Origin: Chlorobiota bacterium | GTDB taxonomy: Bacteria > Bacteroidota > Bacteroidia > Bacteroidales > JAADGE01 | DNA: 11,697 nt | Direction: 5' to 3' | NCBI GenBank assembly: GCA_013153575.1 | Contig: JAADEE010000110.1 | Span: forward strand, 1-11,697 | Shown: positions 6,120 to 11,697 of the stretch, one piece after another | Layout: each line of letters starts with the position of its first letter | Numbering within the stretch: the stretch's first letter is position 1 | Notes under the pieces: generated by a model | What the model saw: the letters and a program-made list of their open reading frames with translations, nothing else | Told to the model about the DNA's origin: nothing | The model's database searches: none | Program-made: the position numbers and the translations under genes

Positions 6120-7820
6120 TTATCCGTGCATTCTTACATCTCTAACAGACTCAGACACATTAATAATATAATCTCCTAATTTTTCAGCAGTTGAGAAAAG
6201 TTCATTATAAAGAACACCAACTTTATATTTATATTTTTTATTTTTGATATTTACTAAATGTTCTTCTTTTAAAGCATTTCTATAATCGTTTATTTTTTTC
6301 TCTATTTCAAGAGATTTTTCAATATTTGAATCAGAAAAATCAGAAGTTAAAACTTTATTCATTTGTTCTAAAGCCTCATCAATTAAAGCAAACATTTTTC
6401 TAATATTTTCATAAATATTTTTGTCAAATTTTACTTTACTCTCTTTTTTTCTTTGAATTGTTTTTGCCAAGTTAAAACATGTATCTGCAATACTTTCAAT
6501 ATCATCAATAACTTCAAACATTCCTTTTATTCTTCGTGAACCTGAAATACTAAGCTCTGATTCTGAAACTTTTGCAAGATATTCAGCAATTTCAACTTCC
6601 ATTCTATCACTTATATCCTCATATTTTTCAATTTTTGCAAATAACTTTGCAAACTTTTTATCTTTATCAGTTTCAAATAATTGCTTTACAAGACCAAACA
6701 TTTTTGTAACCCTTTCTGCATAAACAACAATTTCAGATTTTGCTTGTAAAATTGAAAGCTCTGATGTTGAAAGCATTCCTGTGTTAATGTATTTTAAACG
6801 GAACTCTTCATCGTCTTCTTTATCTTTAATAAATTTGGTTACTACTTTAACAATTAGGTTAACAAACCAAATCATTATTAAAACATTGGCAACATTAAAT
6901 ACAGTATGAAAAATTGATAATGCAATAGGAATTGATGTTGTATGCTCATCAAAAGAAGTTACTCCTTCCGGTAAAACTATCCATGAAATAAATTTTGTTA
7001 CAGGATAAAACAAAATAAGTATCCAAATAACACCAAATACATTAAATATAAAGTGGGCAAATGCTGCTCGTTTTGCAGATGTATTTGCAACAAGTGCAGC
7101 AAGATTTGCTGTAATGGTTGTTCCAATATTTTCTCCAAGCACCATTGCAGCTGCCATTTCGAAATTTATTACACCATTTGCAGCAAGAACAAGTGTTAAT
7201 GCCATTGTTGCACTTGATGATTGAATTACAACAGTTAAAATTGTTCCAACAAGTAAGAAAATTAATAATGAACCATATCCCCAGTGTGTATATGAACTCA
7301 AAAAATGTAAAATTTCAGGATTGTGTTTAATATCAGGTACAGCATCTTTTAAGTAACCTAAACCGATAAATAATAATGCAAAACCTATTACTAATTCTCC
7401 AATATTTTTTCTTTTTGTGTTTTTTGAAAAAATTAAAGGAAATGCAACACCAATAAGAGGAATTGCTATATGCGACATTTTAACTTTAAAGCCTAATATC
7501 GAAATAATCCATGCGGTAACTGTTGTTCCGATATTTGCACCCATTATTACACCAACTGATTGTGTTAATGATAATAAACCTGCATTAACAAAACTTACAA
7601 TCATAACAGTTGTTGCACTTGATGATTGAATTACAGCAGTAATTAAAAAACCTGTAAAAACTCCTAAAACTCTGTTTGAAGTCATTGCTGCAAGAATACT
7701 TCTTAATTTTTCCCCTGCAACTTTTTGCAATGCTTCACTCATAAGTTTCATTCCGTAAAGAAAAACACCAAGAGAACCAAGCAGTGTTAAAATCTCAACA
7801 ATTCCGAATTTAAGTCCCAT
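6120..7820 (-). CDS. Na/Pi cotransporter family protein with C-terminal PhoU-like domain
   Basis: A 566-residue inner-membrane protein of the Na+-dependent phosphate (NptA/YjbB, type II NaPi) family. The membrane part (about residues 10-330) is an inverted repeat: QSSSAT occurs at 65-70 and 200-205, each followed by an NIGTT motif (GANIGTT 94-100; GENIGTT 229-235); these are the family's substrate and sodium site motifs. Residues about 350-560 form a soluble helical PhoU-like domain, as in many bacterial homologues. Transport direction (uptake or efflux) and whether phosphate is the real ion cannot be told from the sequence. It follows ftsX on the same strand after an 80-base gap that contains its own likely -7 element. 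No pst, pho or phosphatase genes are nearby. The two QSSSAT repeats are nearly identical at DNA level. Confidence 0.93.
   Translation of the reverse strand: MGLKFGIVEILTLLGSLGVFLYGMKLMSEALQKVAGEKLRSILAAMTSNRVLGVFTGFLITAVIQSSSATTVMIVSFVNAGLLSLTQSVGVIMGANIGTTVTAWIISILGFKVKMSHIAIPLIGVAFPLIFSKNTKRKNIGELVIGFALLFIGLGYLKDAVPDIKHNPEILHFLSSYTHWGYGSLLIFLLVGTILTVVIQSSSATMALTLVLAANGVINFEMAAAMVLGENIGTTITANLAALVANTSAKRAAFAHFIFNVFGVIWILILFYPVTKFISWIVLPEGVTSFDEHTTSIPIALSIFHTVFNVANVLIMIWFVNLIVKVVTKFIKDKEDDEEFRLKYINTGMLSTSELSILQAKSEIVVYAERVTKMFGLVKQLFETDKDKKFAKLFAKIEKYEDISDRMEVEIAEYLAKVSESELSISGSRRIKGMFEVIDDIESIADTCFNLAKTIQRKKESKVKFDKNIYENIRKMFALIDEALEQMNKVLTSDFSDSNIEKSLEIEKKINDYRNALKEEHLVNIKNKKYKYKVGVLYNELFSTAEKLGDYIINVSESVRDVRMHG
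7205..7235. repeat. Internal repeat copy 1 in the Na/Pi cotransporter gene
   Basis: This 31-base stretch matches 7610-7640 with one mismatch (A at 7231, G at 7636), the first 26 bases being identical. On the minus strand it encodes TVVIQSSSAT, the second QSSS motif (residues 196-205). Confidence 0.9.
7610..7640. repeat. Internal repeat copy 2 in the Na/Pi cotransporter gene
   Basis: Partner of 7205-7235, exactly 405 bases (135 codons) away and in the same frame. It encodes TAVIQSSSAT, the first QSSS motif (residues 61-70). Even the three serine codons (TCA, TCA, AGT) are the same in both copies. Confidence 0.9.
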
Positions 7821-7847
7821 ATTTTATTTTATAAAAAATTTAGCGTC

Positions 7848-7855
7848 CAAAACTA
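7848..7855 (-). promoter_or_regulatory. Promoter -7 element upstream of the Na/Pi cotransporter gene
   Basis: On the minus strand TAGTTTTG fits TAnnTTTG and lies 27 bases before the ATG at 7820, in the 80-base gap after ftsX. No clear TTG lies 17-23 bases further upstream (TTCA at 7878-7875 is the closest match at 19 bases), so strength is uncertain. Confidence 0.4.
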
Positions 7856-7900
7856 TAATTTAATCTGTAAACTATGAAATAGAGATGTGTTATTTTTTTG

Positions 7901-8776
7901 TTAATATTCAAAATGTAAATCATCTGTTTTAAGGTTCAAGTATTTACTAACAGCAAATCTTCCTGAAATTCCTGTTATTAGTATTCCAAATACAAAAATA
8001 AATATAACTATTTGAGTTATTCCTTGCAAGCTTATTACATCTTCAAAGTTTTCTTGTAAAACTAAAACAATACCTACAAGAATTAATGAAGATAATGCAG
8101 CACTTAAAATTCCCGAAAATATATTTTTTATAATAAAAGGTCGCCGAATATAACTTTTTGTGGCACCAACTAATTGTGCAGTTCTAATGTGCATTCTTTT
8201 TGAAAATATTGAAAGACGAACAGTATTATTTATAAGACTTACAGCAATCATTAGAAGAAAAACTGAAAGAACAATTCCTACAATACCCATCTTTTTCACA
8301 TTTTTATTTATGAAAGAAATTAATGAAGGTTGGTAGTAAACATCTTTTATAAAACTAAAACGTTTTAAGTTAGTCTTGATTTTTGCAATACTATCTTCCG
8401 AAGTGTATTCTGGTTTTAATTTAACTTCTATTGAGTTTGGTAATGAGTTGTATCCTAAAACTTTGGTAAAATCTTTGCCTAATTCTTCTTTCATAATTTG
8501 GGCAGCTTCTTCACGCGAAACAAATTCGGCAGAAACAGAATAATTTGCAATCTGCAATGCATTTTCTAATCTGCTAATTTCAGCTGGCTTTGTTTTGTTT
8601 TCAATAAAAACAGTAAAACCAATATTCTTTTTGGCATAATCTGATAATTTTTTAGCATTAAAAAGCATTAATCCTACAATTCCTAACATTAAAAGTACCA
8701 TAGTTATACTAACAATCGAAAGAAAGTGAGCACCTCTAACACGCCAAACCGAATTATTATTTTTTACATTTGCCAT
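7901..8776 (-). CDS. ftsX: Cell division protein FtsX
   Basis: FtsX is the membrane half of the FtsEX complex, which has an ABC-transporter-like form but acts as a mechanical signal relay activating peptidoglycan hydrolases at the division site. The 291-residue length and layout fit: a short cytoplasmic N-terminus, membrane helix 1 (about 17-40), an extracytoplasmic domain (about 41-162, including FTVFIEN and the SREEA region), then helices 2 (163-184), 3 (218-240) and 4 (253-276). The conserved cytoplasmic loop RTAQLVGATKSYIRRPF (198-214) is the part expected to contact FtsE. The C-terminus DDLHFEY is typical of Bacteroidota FtsX. ftsE is not adjacent, which is common in this phylum. The gene is divergent from rhomboid 1, and the Na/Pi transporter follows on the same strand. 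Confidence 0.96.
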   Translation of the reverse strand: MANVKNNNSVWRVRGAHFLSIVSITMVLLMLGIVGLMLFNAKKLSDYAKKNIGFTVFIENKTKPAEISRLENALQIANYSVSAEFVSREEAAQIMKEELGKDFTKVLGYNSLPNSIEVKLKPEYTSEDSIAKIKTNLKRFSFIKDVYYQPSLISFINKNVKKMGIVGIVLSVFLLMIAVSLINNTVRLSIFSKRMHIRTAQLVGATKSYIRRPFIIKNIFSGILSAALSSLILVGIVLVLQENFEDVISLQGITQIVIFIFVFGILITGISGRFAVSKYLNLKTDDLHFEY

Positions 8777-8797
8777 AAATATTCTTTTATAAAAAGT

Positions 8798-8825
8798 TAA
8801 ATGTAAAATACTGACAAAAAGACAA
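8798..8825 (-). promoter_or_regulatory. Possible ftsX promoter
   Basis: On the minus strand TTG (8825-8823), a 17-base spacer and TACATTTA (8805-8798) resemble TTG-N17-23-TAnnTTTG with one mismatch in the last base of the -7 element. The distance to the ftsX ATG is 21 bases. Confidence 0.3.
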
Positions 8826-8854
8826 TTTCAATACCTTAATATTCATTTTTTTGT

Positions 8855-8873
8855 AAAAATATTAAATATTTTT
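8855..8873. repeat. AT-only palindrome between ftsX and rhomboid 1
   Basis: AAAAATATT (8855-8863), one central A, and AATATTTTT (8865-8873) form a perfect inverted repeat midway in the 166-base divergent intergenic region. It might be an operator serving both genes or just low-complexity AT sequence. Confidence 0.35.
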
Positions 8874-8914
8874 CACTTATTTGCGTTCGGCAAGTAATTT
8901 GTGAAAAGTTTTCG

Positions 8915-8922
8915 TAAATTTG
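8915..8922 (+). promoter_or_regulatory. Promoter -7 element of the rhomboid-atl-recO operon
   Basis: TAAATTTG is an exact TAnnTTTG match 20 bases before the ATG at 8943. An upstream TTTG lies at 8898-8901 but the 13-base spacing is shorter than usual. The four following genes are separated by at most 9 bases, so this element probably serves all of them. Confidence 0.5.
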
Positions 8923-8942
8923 AATGATACTAAAAAAGAAAT

Positions 8943-9704
8943 ATGATAGGAAGAAGAAATTCATTTATGGATAATTTGCCACAGGCAGTAAAAGGACTTC
9001 TAATAATAAACATTGCTGTTTTTGTAATTTCGATTATCGTTGAAGCAACAATGAATATTGATTTAGGTAGGGTTTTAGGTCTTTATTTTTATAAATCTGA
9101 TTTATTTAGACCATACCAAATTATAACTCATATGTTCATGCACGGAAGTTTAATGCATCTTGTTTTTAACATGTATGCTCTTTGGATGTTTGGACAGGTT
9201 ATTGAGCGTGTTTGGGGTGCAAAAAAGTTTTTAATTTACTATTTTGTTACAGGATTTGGTGCAGTGGTTCTTCATACTTTTGTTAACTATTTGCAATATC
9301 AATCTATTGTTGCCGGTATGTCAAATGAAAGTGTACAAATGGTTTTAAACGAAGGAGCAAAACTTATTTCACACAACCAAAACTGGACAGACCCAGATGT
9401 TGGAGCATTAAACTTATTCATGCACATACCAACAGTCGGTGCATCAGGAGCTGTATTTGGTCTTTTACTTGCTTTTGGAATGTTATTTCCTAACATTGAG
9501 TTACAATTAATGTTTATTCCTATACCTATTAAAGCAAAATATTTTGTTATGGGTTATGGTGCACTTGAGCTTTACATGGGAGTTCAAAATGCAGCAGGTG
9601 ACAATATAGCACATTTTGCACATCTTGGAGGTATGTTATTTGGTTTTATCCTTATTAAAATTTGGGATAAAACAAATAAAAATAATTATTATCAAGAATT
9701 TTAA
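8943..9704 (+). CDS. Rhomboid family intramembrane serine protease 1
   Basis: Rhomboids cut membrane proteins within or next to the lipid bilayer. In this 253-residue protein the catalytic pieces are all present: HMFMHG and HLVFN (H72 and N76, the HxxxN of the oxyanion region), GASGAVFG with nucleophile S168, and AHFAHLGG with catalytic H227. About six hydrophobic segments are visible, starting near residue 15. A soluble insertion of about 40 residues (roughly 120-160, VAGMSNESVQ to NWTDPDVG) precedes the catalytic serine helix; it may form an extramembrane loop near the active site. It is divergent from ftsX and is the first gene of a compact unit with rhomboid 2, nine bases downstream. A second in-frame Met at residue 9 exists, but the first ATG fits the promoter distance. 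The natural substrate is unknown. Confidence 0.94.
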   Translation: MIGRRNSFMDNLPQAVKGLLIINIAVFVISIIVEATMNIDLGRVLGLYFYKSDLFRPYQIITHMFMHGSLMHLVFNMYALWMFGQVIERVWGAKKFLIYYFVTGFGAVVLHTFVNYLQYQSIVAGMSNESVQMVLNEGAKLISHNQNWTDPDVGALNLFMHIPTVGASGAVFGLLLAFGMLFPNIELQLMFIPIPIKAKYFVMGYGALELYMGVQNAAGDNIAHFAHLGGMLFGFILIKIWDKTNKNNYYQEF

Positions 9705-9713
9705 TTTAAAAAA

Positions 9714-10613
9714 ATGAATAATACTAAAAATGAAATAATTGAAACTTTTAAAAGAGGTTCAATGCTTACAAAATTAATTTACATTAATGTTGCAGCATTT
9801 GTAATCTTCTTTTTTGTTTTTTTATTTTTACCATATAATGCGAAAAATGATTTCCTTGCAGTTCCGGGCGATTTTCATAGATTAATATATCGTCCTTGGA
9901 CACTTGTAACTTATATGTTTACACACGAAGGGTTTACACATTTGCTTTTTAATATGTTATGGCTTTACTGGTTTGGTAAAATGTTTTTAACTTATTTTTA
10001 TGAAAAACAATTATCTGCAGTTTATTTGCTGGGAGGTTTTTCCGGAGCTTTACTTCATTTATTAGTTGGCTCTATTCTGCCAAACTCTCATGTAGGAATT
10101 ATAGGTTCATCTGCAGCTGTAATGTCGGTAGTTTTTGCTGTTGTAGCTTTCAGACCTGACTATATAATTAACCTCTTATTTATAGGACCCGTTAAAATTA
10201 AATACATAGCAATTGTTGCTTTTATTATTGACTTAATGGGACTTGCCGGTAACTTAAGGACAGGCGGTGCAGCAACAGACGGCATTGCTCATATTGCACA
10301 TATGGGAGGTTCTTTTTTTGGATTATGGTTTGGATATTCTATGAGAAATGGTAAAGATATAACTCGTTCATTTAATAATTTTTTAAATAGTTTTTTCTCG
10401 TGGTTTACAACAACCAAAACAGACAAAAACAGGGCAAGAATGAGAGCAACAAGAGGTGAAAGATTTACAAAACCTAAATCGGACTGGGAATATACTCAAG
10501 AAAAACATAAAATACAGGAAGAAGTTGACCGCATTTTAGACAAAATTAAAGCAACAGGCTATGATAGTTTAACAAAAAAAGAAAAAGACTTTTTGTTTAA
10601 ACAGAAAAGATAA
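9714..10613 (+). CDS. Rhomboid family protease 2 with C-terminal soluble tail
   Basis: A 299-residue rhomboid paralogue. The motifs are HEGFTHLLFN (H76, N80), the serine position GSSA (S133) and IAHIAHMGG (catalytic H196), so the Ser-His dyad is retained, but the usual GxSG reads GSSA, with Ala in place of the second Gly. I recall GxSA forms in Bacteroidota homologues, so it is probably active. After the last membrane helix (about 198-210) comes a basic linker and a charged helical tail (about 258-299) with TGYDSLTKKEKDFLF. That closely resembles the small C-terminal domain of Bacteroidota rhomboids that I recall as DUF6576; its role is unknown. The gap to rhomboid 1 is 9 bases and to the next gene 3 bases, so co-expression is very likely. 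Confidence 0.93.
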   Translation: MNNTKNEIIETFKRGSMLTKLIYINVAAFVIFFFVFLFLPYNAKNDFLAVPGDFHRLIYRPWTLVTYMFTHEGFTHLLFNMLWLYWFGKMFLTYFYEKQLSAVYLLGGFSGALLHLLVGSILPNSHVGIIGSSAAVMSVVFAVVAFRPDYIINLLFIGPVKIKYIAIVAFIIDLMGLAGNLRTGGAATDGIAHIAHMGGSFFGLWFGYSMRNGKDITRSFNNFLNSFFSWFTTTKTDKNRARMRATRGERFTKPKSDWEYTQEKHKIQEEVDRILDKIKATGYDSLTKKEKDFLFKQKR

Positions 10614-10616
10614 AAT

Positions 10617-10934
10617 ATGCAAGATAATTTCTATGATAAAGTTTTTGAAGTAACTCGTAAAATTCCTGTTGGTAAAGTAACAAGTTATGGTGCAATTGCG
10701 AAGTTTTTAGGCTCGGCAAAATCTGCAAGAATGGTTGGTTGGGCACTAAATAAATCATCGCTTCACAAAGAATATGTTCCGGCACACAGAGTTGTAAATC
10801 GTAAAGGTTTGCTAACAGGAAAAAATCATTTTGCAAACCAAAACACAATGATTGAGCTTTTAGAAAGTGAAGGAATTAAAGTTGAAGATAATAAAGTTGT
10901 AAATTTTCAAGAAGTTTTTTGGCAACCAGAATAG
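10617..10934 (+). CDS. atl: Alkyltransferase-like DNA lesion-binding protein (MGMT family)
   Basis: A 105-residue protein with the DNA-binding domain of O6-alkylguanine-DNA alkyltransferases: VTRKIPVGKVTSYGAIAKFLG (about residues 13-33, helix-turn-helix start), ARMVGWALNK (37-46, with the arginine that in MGMT flips the base) and PAHRVVNRKG (55-64). Active MGMT/Ogt enzymes have PCHRV; here the cysteine is replaced by alanine and the protein has no cysteine at all, so it cannot accept an alkyl group. Alkyltransferase-like (ATL) proteins such as E. coli YbaZ (PWHRV) bind O6-alkylguanine and flag it for nucleotide excision repair; the same role is inferred here. The length fits ATLs, which lack the N-terminal MGMT domain. 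It starts three bases after rhomboid 2 and ends eight bases before recO. Confidence 0.93.
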   Translation: MQDNFYDKVFEVTRKIPVGKVTSYGAIAKFLGSAKSARMVGWALNKSSLHKEYVPAHRVVNRKGLLTGKNHFANQNTMIELLESEGIKVEDNKVVNFQEVFWQPE

Positions 10935-10942
10935 AATAAATT

Positions 10943-11668
10943 ATGGTATTTTCAACAAAAGGAATTGTTTTACATAGGTTTAAATATTCTGATGCTAAAA
11001 CTATCGTAAAAATTTACACCGAAGAATTTGGAATGCAATCATACTTAATTTATGGAGCAAGTTCTAAAAAAGCAAAACAAATTCTTTCAATTTTACAACC
11101 ACTTTTTTTAGTTGATTTGCAAGTTTATCACAACGAAAAAAAAGAGCTTCAAAAAATAAAAGATATTTCAAATTCATACCCTTTTAAAACAATTCCTTTT
11201 GACATTTATAAAAACTCAATAGCTTTATTTTTGTCAGAATTTTTAATGAAAGTTTTAAACGAAAGAGATGGTGACAATAAAGATTTATTCTCATTTTTAT
11301 TTAAAGCAGTTAAAACTTTTGATACAGAAAACGAAAATTTTGTAAATTTTCATATCATCGTTTTATTTATGATAACAGAACTTTTAGGAATTTCGCCAAA
11401 TAATAACTTTTCAGAAGGAAAAAACATATTTGATTTAACCGCAGGAAAATTTATTACAGGCATTCCTATTCATAAAAATTACTTAAATGTTAAACAAAGC
11501 GAAGTTTTTTATAAACTTTTTAGTTATAATTTAGATAATTTTCAAGAACTTAAAATAAACAATTCTGAAAGACGAGTTTTGTTAGATACTTTAACAAAGT
11601 TTTATACAATACATTTAGGAAAACCGGGAAACTTGCAAACATTAAAAGTTTTACAAGAGATTTTTTAA
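10943..11668 (+). CDS. recO: DNA repair protein RecO
   Basis: RecO works with RecR (and RecF) to load RecA on SSB-coated single-stranded DNA in gap repair and replication restart. The 241-residue protein has the N-terminal OB-fold (about 1-80, starting STKGIVLHRFKYSDAKTIVKIYTEEFG and including YLIYGASSKK) and the helical RecO C-terminal domain, with FDLTAGKFITGIPIH at about 163-177. In some RecO proteins this C-terminal part carries a four-cysteine zinc site; here there is no cysteine in the whole protein. It ends 29 bases before the window edge, with no hairpin terminator visible in that remainder. Its place in one transcript with the ATL gene suggests a DNA-damage pairing, though operon neighbours in Bacteroidota are often unrelated. 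Confidence 0.95.
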   Translation: MVFSTKGIVLHRFKYSDAKTIVKIYTEEFGMQSYLIYGASSKKAKQILSILQPLFLVDLQVYHNEKKELQKIKDISNSYPFKTIPFDIYKNSIALFLSEFLMKVLNERDGDNKDLFSFLFKAVKTFDTENENFVNFHIIVLFMITELLGISPNNNFSEGKNIFDLTAGKFITGIPIHKNYLNVKQSEVFYKLFSYNLDNFQELKINNSERRVLLDTLTKFYTIHLGKPGNLQTLKVLQEIF

Positions 11669-11697
11669 ATTTTATTTTTAAGAAACTTTATTGTTCT

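Noticed and set aside
7118..7629. Two plus-strand open frames of 70 codons within the Na/Pi cotransporter gene (7118-7330 and 7417-7629)
   Set aside because: Both are antisense to strongly conserved transporter motifs and have no identity of their own.
10597..10848. Minus-strand open frame of 83 codons over the alkyltransferase-like gene
   Set aside because: It overlaps the conserved HTH and PAHRV region in antisense and is a by-product of that coding sequence.
1..11697. A defence island, CRISPR array, prophage, transposon or tRNA genes
   Set aside because: I saw no spaced direct repeats, transposase or phage motifs, or cloverleaf-like sequences; gene content and base composition are uniform housekeeping-like throughout.

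Overview
The window looks like an AT-rich chromosomal segment of a member of the Bacteroidota. The genes most closely resemble families from that phylum: DUF2817-type M14 peptidase, short RsmI, HAMP-GAF-PAS sensor, TlpA/DUF4369-like thioredoxin protein, FtsX, and tandem rhomboids. Start codons lack GGAGG-type Shine-Dalgarno sites, and several genes are preceded by matches to the Bacteroidota promoter -7 element TAnnTTTG. The order or genus cannot be fixed from the sequence. I see no tRNA, rRNA, CRISPR array, insertion sequence or phage gene, and no intergenic gap over 300 bases (largest 3816-4001, 186 bases).

Layout. 3-209 (-): 5' end of a membrane protein, probably a sensor kinase or cyclase, cut by the window edge. 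250-1479 (-): secreted M14-type zinc peptidase with a very good promoter that appears to give a leaderless mRNA. 1597-2268 (+): rsmI. 2307-3815 (+): membrane HAMP-GAF-coiled-coil-PAS protein with no output domain. 4002-5408 (+): exported thioredoxin-fold protein with a degenerate NxxC active site, followed 21 bases later by a NUDIX hydrolase (5430-6059). A strong bidirectional hairpin terminator (6062-6103) separates these from the convergent minus-strand pair ftsX (8776-7901) and Na/Pi cotransporter with PhoU-like tail (7820-6120). From 8943 to 11668 (+) there is a tightly packed four-gene unit: rhomboid 1, rhomboid 2, a Cys-less alkyltransferase-like protein, and recO, with gaps of 9, 3 and 8 bases.

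How the genes fit together. This is mostly housekeeping and envelope biology: translation fidelity (RsmI), envelope and division (FtsX, rhomboids, exported thioredoxin-like protein), ion/phosphate movement, and DNA repair (ATL, RecO). I do not see a coherent new defence or mobile system. The points worth following up are individual proteins that keep a fold but have lost or altered the textbook catalytic or metal-binding residues (NxxC thioredoxin-like, PAHRV alkyltransferase-like, GSSA rhomboid, Cys-free RecO, output-less sensor), plus the leaderless promoter and an unusually well preserved internal DNA repeat in the Na/Pi transporter.
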